The translations under genes and the position numbers were made by a program. Below the pieces are notes generated by a model, which was not told the origin of the DNA, did no database searches, and saw only the letters and a program-made list of their open reading frames with translations. 13,703 bases of DNA from Ramicandelaber brevisporus (lineage: Eukaryota > Kickxellomycota > Ramicandelaberales > Ramicandelaberaceae). The stretch is from contig MU602992.1 of assembly GCA_025201865.1 (NCBI GenBank), positions 13,596 through 27,298 of the forward strand, read 5' to 3'. Shown here piece after piece: positions 1 through 7,719 of the stretch (position 1 is its first letter; every line of letters begins with the position of its first letter).

Positions 1-382
1 TTTTTTGTTTAATTACTGCGGCTGGGAGGACGGATGAATGTGGATTGTGGATGTGGGGATACAGGCTGCCTTTTTGTGTGTGTGCGTGCGCGTGTGTATG
101 TGTGCAGTCTGCTGCTTGTTTGTCACTTGAATGAAAAGGAAAGAAATGGACGAGAGGAGGCAATACGCAACTTGCAACTTGCACCATGTCCTCTCTCTTT
201 TAACATCGCAACAGCCACGTTTGATGTGTCATACTATACCTGTTTCTCTCTCTCACTCATACACACACACACTCTATACAAACACAGTCTCTCTTTCTTG
301 AACTCCCGAATCAATTGACAAGTGCTGTTTTTTTTTCTTCTTCGCAGCAAGGAGCGGCAAGGAGTCCGCAGCCACGATCCAT
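1..382. other. Low-complexity intergenic DNA
   Basis: No convincing gene is visible. The stretch contains a GT-rich run near 75-105, CT-rich runs near 190-255 and 285-300, a short AC run near 262-272, and a T-rich stretch ending in CAG at about 329-347. The latter resembles a fungal 3' splice site, and the bases after it can be read for about 20 codons to a TGA at 405-407. No matching upstream exon or convincing donor was found. A 94-codon open frame at 34-318 has the biased composition of simple sequence and is not called as a gene. Confidence 0.5.
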
Positions 383-780
383 TCATACAGCACTCTCCCA
401 GCCAATGAACTGCGGCCCCATAGTATCAACCTCCTTCCTGTTGAAAATCATTTGAATAGCTTGCGAGTCACGCACTCCTTTCAAAAGCCGACCATACTTA
501 ACGAGAAGCTAAAGTAAAGTTTTTTCAGGAGAAGATAGAAGGAAAGAGAGAAGGAACCATCATCACTCGCTGGTCCTTGATTGTTCTCGGTTGCCATTGG
601 AAGGTTCCTGACATTTTCAAATAAGGGATTTTTAAGATAGGCTGGACTCAACTCGGGAAAGTTCTCCATCCAGTACCCTTCAAAAAAAAACGAAATCCGC
701 GTGGTCAACTCGTATCGACTATTCGACGGGTTGTCCGAAAGTTGTTCGATAGCTTGGCATGTCCACACTTCATAGCTCCC
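383..780 (-). pseudogene. Decayed 3' end of an unrecognised protein-coding gene
   Basis: On the minus strand, from about 780 to 560, one frame reads as a normal-looking protein segment rich in Trp, Tyr, Glu, Asn and Pro (for example EGYWMENFPELSPAYLKN). After about 510 a different frame takes over. It reads LLVKYGRLLKGVRDSQ and continues to MGPQFIGWESAV, ending in TGA at 383-385. The two frames cannot be joined simply. A TTTAG acceptor-like site lies just before the second segment, but no well-placed donor gives the right phase. I therefore read this as a frameshifted remnant, or possibly two exons of a gene whose 5' part is lost. There is no upstream start: the frame meets a stop inside the neighbouring carbonic anhydrase leader. 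The family is not recognised. A chance open frame remains possible for the first segment and is less likely for the second. Confidence 0.4.
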
Positions 781-794
781 CTGCTTGTCTGTCT

Positions 795-802
795 TATAAA
801 AA
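795..802 (+). promoter_or_regulatory. TATA box of the carbonic anhydrase gene
   Basis: TATAAAAA lies 186 bp before the ATG at 981 and is followed by a strongly pyrimidine-rich leader (about 820-980). That arrangement is typical of a well-expressed fungal core promoter. Transcription probably starts about 25-40 bp downstream, giving a leader of roughly 150 nt. The box sits at the edge of the decayed minus-strand remnant. Confidence 0.6.
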
Positions 803-980
803 CTCACACAACCTTGCGTTCCTCTCTTTATTCATTTCTCCTCTCCTTTTGTCCCACATCATCTTAGACAATACTCTCCGACTCTTCCTGTCATCTTTCC
901 CCCTTTTGTGTTTACATCCACTTCTTTTGGCACCTCCCCACCCCAATCACTATCCCTTTTTTTTGTGCACAACTCTCACC

Positions 981-1817
981 ATGAAGTTCTTCAAGTCTCT
1001 TGTGGTGTCCGCTGCAGCTGCGCTTGTGGCCACATCCACCGTCTCCCATGCTCTCCCCATGGACTCTCCCTCTTCTCCCGTCTCAACCCCCGCTGCCAAC
1101 CTCAATGCCCCTGGCAGCACCAAGGATCTCTACTTTATGAGCGGTCGCAATGTCCCACACGACCACATCCCCAAACTCCTTCTCGAGTCCAACCGCAACT
1201 GGGCTTACAAACTCAAGTCGGCCAACCAGACATACTTTTCCGACCACGCCAAGGGCCAAGCTCCTCGTGTTCTCTGGTTCGGCTGCAGCGACTCCCGCTT
1301 GTCGCCAACCACCATTTTGGGCAATGTTCCAATTGGTGAAATCTTTGTGCATCGCAATATTGCAAACGTGCTGCCAGCTGACGATCTCTCCAGCAATTCG
1401 GTGCTGACGTACGCAGTTGAGCACTTGAAGGTTGATCACATCATTGTTGCCGGACATACACAGTGTGGTGGCATCAAGGGAGCCATCTCCGGAAAGTCGC
1501 TCGGCATGCTCGACTTGTGGCTGTCGCACATCAAGAGCGTGATCAGAGAAAACCAGTATCACCTGGACAAGATTAAAGATGCTGAGAAGAAGGCGCTGAA
1601 GGTGACGGACTTGAATGTGATTAAGGGAGTGGACAACTTGGGAGCCACCAAAGTTGTGCAGGATGCTTGGCGCGCTGGCCGTAAGCTGGGCATTCATGCG
1701 TGGGTGTTCCATATTGAGACGGGACTGATTCGTGACTTGAAGCATACACTCTCCAGCATTGAGCAGGTGCCACTGCCACATCGTTTCGCAGCTGATGACA
1801 AGAATGGTGGTCACTAA
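981..1817 (+). CDS. Secreted beta-carbonic anhydrase
   Basis: A 278-residue enzyme that interconverts CO2 and bicarbonate using zinc. Residues 1-24 form a signal peptide: KFFKS, then an Ala/Val-rich core, then a Ser-His-Ala cleavage motif before Leu25. The mature protein should therefore enter the secretory pathway and be secreted or wall-associated. The beta-class signature is intact. Cys102, Asp104 and Arg106 lie in GCSDSR, and His159 and Cys162 lie in AGHTQCGG. The expected zinc ligands are Cys102, His159 and Cys162, with the Asp104-Arg106 dyad next to the metal. HRNIANV (124-130) and the SSNSVLTYAVEHL stretch are also family hallmarks. An NQT glycosylation sequon starts at Asn82. The ATG at 981 was chosen because it begins the signal peptide, has a CACC context and follows the pyrimidine-rich leader; the frame stays open upstream but reads low-complexity residues there. 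No intron is needed. A secreted form suggests a role in external pH/CO2 handling or carbonate chemistry, which is inference. Confidence 0.93.
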   Translation: MKFFKSLVVSAAAALVATSTVSHALPMDSPSSPVSTPAANLNAPGSTKDLYFMSGRNVPHDHIPKLLLESNRNWAYKLKSANQTYFSDHAKGQAPRVLWFGCSDSRLSPTTILGNVPIGEIFVHRNIANVLPADDLSSNSVLTYAVEHLKVDHIIVAGHTQCGGIKGAISGKSLGMLDLWLSHIKSVIRENQYHLDKIKDAEKKALKVTDLNVIKGVDNLGATKVVQDAWRAGRKLGIHAWVFHIETGLIRDLKHTLSSIEQVPLPHRFAADDKNGGH

Positions 1818-1991
1818 GCTATAGTCACGCACCTCTTAAAGTGTATAGGTTGATAGAATATTTTTTAAAAAAAAACTGTTTGAAACTACTAGGAAAGTGA
1901 GAATTAGAGCAGAGAATGAGACCGCTTATTGTGCTCTTTGAAAAAAGAATTAAGATTAAAGGTTGTCAATTTAGCAATTAGCAAAAGAATG

Positions 1992-1997
1992 TTTATT
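1992..1997 (-). terminator. Poly(A) signal of the VID27 gene
   Basis: TTTATT on the plus strand is AATAAA on the minus strand, 83 bp past the VID27 stop codon. It lies inside the 3' region of the convergent carbonic anhydrase gene. Confidence 0.45.
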
Positions 1998-2007
1998 TAA
2001 AATCGAG

Positions 2008-2013
2008 AATAAA
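2008..2013 (+). terminator. Poly(A) signal of the carbonic anhydrase gene
   Basis: AATAAA lies about 190 bp past the carbonic anhydrase stop and about 65 bp before the VID27 stop. It is the best canonical signal in this 3' region. If used, the transcript end would overlap the 3' end of the VID27 transcript. Confidence 0.45.
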
Positions 2014-2079
2014 GAGAGGCAGAGAGTTAGTTGTGATTAAAGTAGGTAAAGGATGGAAGGATGGAGGGGAGAAAAACAC

Positions 2080-4632
2080 TTAAATTGGCTGAGTAATGCC
2101 CTTGTGCTGGAACGCCTTCTTTGGTGCCTCCAGATCGCCCTTGCTAGCCAATCTCACATCATGAGGCAGCGCCACAACAATAGATCCACTTGTGCCAAAT
2201 CTAAAGTTGTCAGCCACAACTTCATCCGCATACTTCTTGATTTGATAGTCACCCAGCTTTCCTTGTTTGACTCTGCGGAAGTTCCAGGTAACTACAAATG
2301 GACCAGTCGAAGTGACAATGTTCTTTTCAGGAGCATCTGGATCGGCATTGAAGCGGGCCGGCGTGAATGAGAGTGCGGTGCCCATGTATGCAACGTGCTC
2401 GGGCTTGAGCTGGAGACGACGTGGAACCGGCTTGTCGTCCTTGGGGAACGCCTTCTGGAAGCCGAGAGCACGGTTTGGATCAGAGTGGATCATGGCATCA
2501 ATCAAGAGAAGATATGTCTTGCAAGTGGCGACAATCCAGCGACCATCAGCCGTAACATCGAGACCAATGATTGGATCGCCGAGAGCTGGAAGCACAGTCT
2601 TGGCATTAATGCCCAGCTTGTCGCTAAACATGCGAATCTCACCCTTGGCAGTGCCAACAACAACCTGGCCAGATCGAGTGGTGGCGGCAGCAGTGAAATT
2701 GTGGCGGGTAGCGTACGCCTTGAACTGAGACTCGATTACCTTGTTCTCAGTGTTGATGCGCGGATCAATCTTGAATAAGCAGCGGTGAGATAGACCAACC
2801 ATAGTCTTCTCATCTGTCATTTGTGCAAACTTGCTGATTGGAGCCATATGGGTTGTTGGAATGTGCTCGTGAACCTGGAACTCTTCCACCACTTTACCAA
2901 CCTCGAGATCCATCTTGTACAGCTTGTGTGGGTCGCTGTCATCCAACATGACCATGTGACGATCTTCTTCATGCAGCATGATACGAGTTGGTGCCAACGT
3001 GCGACCACTCTGGACGCTGCGTACGTTGGTGATTGCAGTGTCAAACTCAAGACCTTCATCGCCATCATCGAGATGCTTGAACACACCAATCTTGTTGCCA
3101 CGGACGACAAACGAGCGATCATACTTGTAGCCAACCGCAAGATTGCTGTTGATGGTATCTGGCGCTTCACCAGCCAGTGGCTTTGTGTTGATAACGTCTT
3201 CATCATCCTCATCCTCGTTGTCTTCATCCTCACTCTCATCAGATGGACGCTCGTCATCATCATCCTCATCATCGGCCGCCAAATCTGGATACCGCTCAGC
3301 ATGCTCCTGATACGCATTGTACACAAAGTCGCGCTCATCAACCTTGGCCTTTGCAAAGGACTGCTGATGAAGAGATTCATACATTGCCAACGACACTGCA
3401 TGCTGCAGCTCAACCGTCAGCTCACGACTGGCAAAGCGCATTGACCAGGAGAAGATGCGACCCTGATCATCATAATAGTTCCACACAAATGCCTGCTGCT
3501 CCAAGTTGAAGGTTGGGTTGAGTTCTGGCTCGAGAGGCTGAGCCAGGTATGGACGGTCGTTATCGGCAACATTCAGCCAGAAACGATATTGGCTGTCAGA
3601 GTCTTCGGATGGCTCGAGGCGGACAATAGTAGCGGCAGCTTCCTCACTCTGCATGACAAATGAGCCAATCGATGGATCAAACAGGTACAACTCACCAACA
3701 ACCGCAGCAACAACCTCACCATCAGCAAGCATTGGCAGCGCAGCAGAGTCCGCAGCAATGTTCTTGGCAGCAGGGGCATCGATTTTTTCTTCTTCTTCTT
3801 CCTCTTCCTTCTTGACTGGAACAGCTGCGTCTTCCTCTTCTTCCTCTTCTTCATCCTCAGCAGCAGCAGCAGCAGCAGCAGCTGGCGTAGCTGGCGTAGC
3901 TGGAGCTGGTGTCTCAATCTTGACTTTAGCTGGTGACGCTGACAAGGTCTTTGGTGCTACCACGGCTGGTGGAATATACTTGAATCTTGCCAATTCATCT
4001 GAAGTCGCTTCCTTTGAGGATTTACGGTAGCGACGTTCGTACATGCAGCGCCACATTGCTCTCTCAAACTCATTCACATCGCTACTTGAGCATTCTTGAG
4101 AATCTGGCACAAACTCAAACACTGTATCAGCCGCGTTAATCGGATCTGTCCACAGCAACACTGCCTGCGCATCTTCATGGAAATCAAACATTTCCTGATC
4201 AACTGCGCTCAATGGCTCTGGCTTTGTTGAGGAAATTGCATGGCGACGCACAACTCTGAACTGGATCTCGCTACTGATCAAGAACGTGTCTTCAAATGTC
4301 TCTTCATCATCCAAGTCATCGGCATCCAGTCCATCACCACCTTCGTCATCGTCATCATTGGTGGATTTGGTGAGAGTGTCTTCTTCGCCATCTTGAAGAA
4401 CGCGAGTGACTGTGAGCATGTAATTGAAGCCAACAGAGGTCTTTGTGATGGACGCAAGGCTGTCGTTGAACTTGCAGCGTCGTGTCAATTCAGCCGAAGC
4501 CGAAGCTGATGCCGCTGCTGATGAAGAACTAGACTTGCTGCGAACAAAGAACTGGCCAGCGCGCAGCTTGGCAGACTCTGGGCCAGCCTCTTCGCCAAAG
4601 ATCAGCGCACCGAGCGACTTGAGCGAGAACAT
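2080..4632 (-). CDS. VID27: VID27 family protein (vacuolar import and degradation)
   Basis: An 850-residue cytoplasmic/nuclear protein, slightly longer than yeast Vid27. The family is linked genetically to vacuolar import and degradation of gluconeogenic enzymes, but its molecular role is not well defined. Three expected parts can be seen in order. The N-terminal domain spans about 1-220 (MFSLKSLGALIFG and the ERAMWRCMYERRY stretch). A PH-like middle domain spans about 300-420 (GELYLFDPSIGSFVMQ). The conserved C-terminal WD40-like domain spans about 490-840, with hallmark segments NSNLAVGYKYDRSFVVRG, ImLHEEDRhMVMLDD, LYKMDLEVGKVVEEF and VTSTGPFVVTWNF. Low-complexity acidic and Ala/Glu tracts link the domains (residues 92-114, 250-283, 453-479). 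The ATG at 4632 was chosen because it begins the conserved N-terminus and has A at -3. The gene is complete, without introns, and ends in TAA. It converges on the carbonic anhydrase gene and lies downstream of the zinc-finger gene on the same strand. Confidence 0.92.
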   Translation of the reverse strand: MFSLKSLGALIFGEEAGPESAKLRAGQFFVRSKSSSSSAAASASASAELTRRCKFNDSLASITKTSVGFNYMLTVTRVLQDGEEDTLTKSTNDDDDEGGDGLDADDLDDEETFEDTFLISSEIQFRVVRRHAISSTKPEPLSAVDQEMFDFHEDAQAVLLWTDPINAADTVFEFVPDSQECSSSDVNEFERAMWRCMYERRYRKSSKEATSDELARFKYIPPAVVAPKTLSASPAKVKIETPAPATPATPAAAAAAAAEDEEEEEEEDAAVPVKKEEEEEEEKIDAPAAKNIAADSAALPMLADGEVVAAVVGELYLFDPSIGSFVMQSEEAAATIVRLEPSEDSDSQYRFWLNVADNDRPYLAQPLEPELNPTFNLEQQAFVWNYYDDQGRIFSWSMRFASRELTVELQHAVSLAMYESLHQQSFAKAKVDERDFVYNAYQEHAERYPDLAADDEDDDDERPSDESEDEDNEDEDDEDVINTKPLAGEAPDTINSNLAVGYKYDRSFVVRGNKIGVFKHLDDGDEGLEFDTAITNVRSVQSGRTLAPTRIMLHEEDRHMVMLDDSDPHKLYKMDLEVGKVVEEFQVHEHIPTTHMAPISKFAQMTDEKTMVGLSHRCLFKIDPRINTENKVIESQFKAYATRHNFTAAATTRSGQVVVGTAKGEIRMFSDKLGINAKTVLPALGDPIIGLDVTADGRWIVATCKTYLLLIDAMIHSDPNRALGFQKAFPKDDKPVPRRLQLKPEHVAYMGTALSFTPARFNADPDAPEKNIVTSTGPFVVTWNFRRVKQGKLGDYQIKKYADEVVADNFRFGTSGSIVVALPHDVRLASKGDLEAPKKAFQHKGITQPI

Positions 4633-4916
4633 TTCTACGTCGATCCGTCAAACCTTGTGTCTGTGTGTGTCTAATTTTCTTTGTTTCTGTTTATTGTTGC
4701 GAGTTGTGAACGTGGCAAGAACATGAACACAACAGACAGAAAGCTTTGCCTTTCCCTTCCAACAAAAAACAAACAAACAAATAAACATCAGCCTCGAATA
4801 ATCCACCCCCAACAACAATTGAAATTCAGCCTTGTAGTGCTAGGTGTGAACAATATCGGTGTTCTTCCAGACTTAGAGTAGAGAAAATGGAACCGCGGGT
4901 AACACTCGCGACAACA
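4633..4916 (-). other. VID27 5' leader region
   Basis: About 280 bp between the VID27 ATG and its TATA box. It holds a CA-rich run (about 4656-4675) and A/C-rich sequence with no credible gene. An ATG-rich plus-strand frame here is simple-sequence noise. Confidence 0.4.
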
Positions 4917-4924
4917 CTTTTATA
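4917..4924 (-). promoter_or_regulatory. TATA box of VID27
   Basis: TATAAAAG on the minus strand lies about 285-290 bp upstream of the VID27 ATG. It falls only about 54 bp after the stop codon of the upstream zinc-finger gene, so the promoter is squeezed into the 3' end of that gene. Confidence 0.5.
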
Positions 4925-5106
4925 CACACAATCTATTCGCTGGACTACAATAAGTAATTTAAACACTGTTTAATAGGTTAATGTACATCATCATCACTGC
5001 CATAGTCACTCAGCACTAATTCATCACCATCATCCTCTTCGTCATCACACTCGTTAGTAGTTTGACTAGCTGGATTGTCTGGCTCTGCATTGCTGATGGT
5101 GATTGT

Positions 5107-5871
5107 GTCCAACCGAGTAATGAAAAAACTCGAAGTGTGTATTTTTGCATAAAGTAGTCGCAAAACTAAGGCAGGAACTGTCATTAGTTGATTGCCCCTA
5201 TGTTCCCTGTGGTGATTGCTTCTAGACATTCTAGTGAAACCACAATAACCACAATCAGATGTAACACACAGCCATCCTTGAACAATGTCTGGATGCTGCC
5301 GTTGGCTTAGATCACGAATTATTGCTGCGAGATGCGGATTGCTGATGTGCTGATTGATACTGAGATCAGCACTTGCAGCCACCGCGCTTTCTGGTAGAGC
5401 AGAGTTAATAATTGATTTCTCATCCAATTCATGTGTCTGTTGCAAATGAGTTAGCAGACATTCCGGCACCAATCGACATTTGTGACAAACGAACAATCCA
5501 GTCGAACTATGATAGCCACATCTGGTGTCGACAACATAAAAATCATTCACCTTTAAATAATCAGTGTTATGTTGTTTCTTCTTGACAATATGTTGCTGCT
5601 GACTGTCGCTATCCTCCATATTGGCACGTTTTTGCTTCAATAACGTATCATGAGCTTTTAGAATATGCTTATGAGTACCTTCTGCTGTTTTATATGCCAT
5701 TTCACAATCTGGAATCGGACATGGCCATCAATCATTTAGTGACTGGCGAGTGAGAGTATAAGTCGTACCAGCTACAGTAACTACAGCTTCGTAACTGTGC
5801 TCACGCCTATGTGCTTTAAGTCGACCAACCGAGTTGAAATAACGTTCACAGTTAGGATGTCCACAAGAGTA
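5107..5871 (-). repeat. Zinc-finger module B (downstream copy)
   Basis: This is the second copy of a repeated coding module. It runs from the YSCGHPNCERYF finger, through TRQSLND and the TGA, then LKVNDFYVVDTRCGYH, CHKCRLVPECLLTHLQQTH and NSALPESAV, to GWLCVTSDCGYCG and FFITRLD. The shared landmark CATTCCGGCACCAAT (plus strand) is at 5459 here and at 6376 in module A, an offset of 917 bp. By eye the two share clear DNA similarity as well as protein similarity. Confidence 0.8.
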
Positions 5872-6018
5872 CTGTTGCTTCTGATTGGATGTATCTGTGG
5901 TCTCATTTTGACTGACATCATCTCCATTCTCTTTTTGAGTGTCTAATTCACCGCGAGTGTAGTCGAGTTTGTGCCGTTTCACTCTGTTACTACTAGTCAT
6001 AACAGCACCACTTGCTTG

Positions 6019-6755
6019 GTCAATGCGAGTAATGAGAAAATAGCTGGCTTTTGGCTTGGCATACACAACACGCAAAATCAGTGCAGGAACGGTTGTTAAC
6101 TGTCTTCTCTGATGAATTGACTTTTTGTGACCAGCCTTATTATCAGCTGTGTATCCACAATAACCACAGTCTGATGTAATACACAAAGCCAACCTTGAAC
6201 AATATCCCGATGCTGCTGCTGATACGGCTGATGAATTGCTGCCGCGAGATGTGGGTTGTTGGTATGCTGATTAATATTAGGGTCGACACCTGTATTCACT
6301 GCACTTTCTGGCAAAGCAGAATTGTCAATTGATTTCTCTTTATATCCATGTTTCTGTTGTAAATGAGTGAGTAGGCATTCCGGCACCAATCTGCATTCGT
6401 GACAGATGAACACTCCAATAGTATTATGATAGCCACAGCGAACATCTTTCACATAAAAGTTATCCACGTTTAAGAAATTATAGTTGCGCTGAGTCATCTG
6501 AGATGGAAGTTGCTGCTGTTTCAAAGTAGTAACATGATCTCTATGTATATGACCACATAAGGAATTAACTGTTTGAGCTGTTGTTACACAGTCCGGCAAT
6601 GGACATGACCATCGATCATCTAATGACTGCCGAGTCAAAATATACGTCTTTCTATAGATATTGAGATTTGATTTGAGCCTGTGCTCATGTCCATGCATGC
6701 TCACGCAACTGGCTTTCTTGAAACTGCGACCACATCCAATATATTCACAGATCCA
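6019..6755 (-). repeat. Zinc-finger module A (upstream copy)
   Basis: This is the first copy of the module. It runs from the WICEYIGCGRSF finger, through TRQSLDDRWSCPLPDC, LNVDNFYVKDVRCGYH, CHECRLVPECLLTHLQQKH and NSALPESAV, to GWLCV. After the frameshift it continues with ITSDCGYCGY and YFLITRID. It pairs in order with every element of module B, so the arrangement is a tandem internal duplication and not two unrelated finger clusters. Confidence 0.8.
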
Positions 6756-6986
6756 CCGTCGCTGCTTCTTAGGAGTTATTGTGAACTGGTTCTGGTCGGT
6801 ATCTTCGTTGTCATCCTCGCTCTCTGACTTGATGTCGCCGTCAGCTTCTGAGTCAGGCTCGACTTTGGTGTCAATGTCTGAAGCGTGCTGTTTGAGTTTG
6901 ACTTTCACGTCGACTGCTGCTGCTGCTGTTACTGTTGCTGTTGCTGCTGCTGTTGTTGGCTCCGTCTTGATCTTCGCGGTCGACAT

Positions 6987-7383
6987 GGCTTGCTGGCTGA
7001 CTTGCTGGGTAGATCAGCTGCTCTGTTCTGTTGCTGCTGCTGGTAGTGGTAAATCTTCAGTCGAGCAGTTGAGATCAGAGAGAGCAAACAAAACAAACAC
7101 GAGCGGAATCGACATATCGACTACATTGCTACCAGAATGAACCTAATTACATTCGAACAATGCTGATGTGTGGCTCCAAAGTGCAATCAATATGCTTAAA
7201 CGAGTACTGCTGCGGAAAAATGGATGCAATTCAGCTGCTTCTACTGACCATCCACAATGGTCTAACCTTTCCCTTTCCCCTTTTTCTTATTATCTTTTTT
7301 CGAAGTGCGAAAGAGACATGCATTCGCGAGTCAGTTGAGTCAACGCGAAACCTCATGTAGCTCAAACGGAAATTGAGTTGCGT
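6987..7383. other. Divergent intergenic region
   Basis: This lies between the zinc-finger gene (minus) and the His-rich gene (plus). No TATA box was found for the zinc-finger gene. Short open frames on both strands have no protein-like pattern. A T/C-rich stretch occupies about 7265-7300. Confidence 0.4.
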
Positions 7384-7391
7384 ATAAGAGC
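7384..7391 (+). promoter_or_regulatory. Candidate TATA box of the His-rich gene
   Basis: A TATAAGAG-like element in the context CGTATAAGAGCGCC lies about 336 bp before the ATG at 7720. A long leader follows, containing a GTT microsatellite and pyrimidine-rich sequence. Upstream ATGs occur in this leader (for example at 7404), so either the leader carries short upstream frames or transcription starts later. Confidence 0.35.
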
Positions 7392-7438
7392 GCCAGTCCT
7401 GAAGTGCATAACACCCGTTGTTTCGTTCGGTGGTTGGT

Positions 7439-7460
7439 GTTGTTGTTGTTGTTGTTGTTG
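7439..7460. repeat. (GTT)7 microsatellite
   Basis: Seven perfect GTT units plus one base lie in the presumed 5' leader of the His-rich gene. Such a tract is likely to vary in length between isolates. Confidence 0.85.
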
Positions 7461-7719
7461 ACGCACACCGCATACCACGTTATAACATTCACCTCCTCTA
7501 ACTCTTGGCAGCTCTTCCTGAGAGACCCTCCTTTTTGTTTTCCTTTGGACACTCCTTTCTCTTTCTCTTCTTCCCTCTTCTGTTGTTGTTCCGTCGACCA
7601 CGTTCTGTTGCATTCGGTTACCGCTGCTGCTTTTGATTGCTGCCACACACCTTCATTTCTCTCAACAGCAGCAACATTATTATTTAGCCATTGTCTTCAA
7701 ACAACATCGAACAAAACTG

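Larger units (their letters stand above)
4978..6986 (-). pseudogene. Two-module C2H2-type zinc-finger gene, broken by frameshift and TGA
   Basis: Read as one gene this spans about 669 codons, starting at ATG 6986 with an Ala/Thr and acidic N-terminus and ending with an acidic tail and TAA at 4978. As it stands it is three open pieces (6986-6096, 6192-5728 and 5700-4978). Each of two modules has four Cys/His fingers. In module A the first three are C80-C85-H98-H102, C128-C133-H146-H151 and C195-C198-H208-H213; the fourth follows GWLCV, with a CGYC pair and two His. In module A the fourth finger is split by a frameshift near 6176-6183, where two extra bases appear relative to module B. In module B the second finger is cut by a TGA at 5728-5730, where module A has CGA (Arg). 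The ATG at 5700 would start after that finger's cysteines, so it is a poor start for a separate gene. The C-x2-C-x9-H-x4-H pair followed by a PALxLRxxYAK...YFLITR segment recalls the OrsD-like (PF12013) double finger; this is from memory and unverified. Nuclear DNA binding is a family-level inference. Sequencing error or two tandem genes are alternatives. Confidence 0.7.

Noticed and set aside
329-407. T-rich tract ending in CAG followed by about 20 codons to a TGA, as a last exon of a gene entering from the left
   Set aside because: No convincing donor or upstream coding segment was found in 1-330, and the minus-strand remnant overlaps it with a better protein-like reading.
1083-1832. 249-codon open frame antisense to the carbonic anhydrase gene
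   Set aside because: The sense strand has a full catalytic signature; the antisense reading is a by-product of codon bias with no recognisable motif.
2817-3444. Open frames of about 200 codons on both strands inside VID27
   Set aside because: They overlap the conserved VID27 C-terminal and acidic regions and read Met/Ser/Thr- or Ile-rich composition, typical of shadows.
3653-4030. Ser/Ala-rich plus-strand frame
   Set aside because: It is the antisense of the poly-Glu/poly-Ala linker of VID27.
5728-5730. TGA recoded as an amino acid (alternative genetic code)
   Set aside because: The paralogous module has Arg (CGA) at this site, not Trp, and the other complete genes in the window use TAA or TAG stops with no in-frame TGA. 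One site is better explained by mutation.
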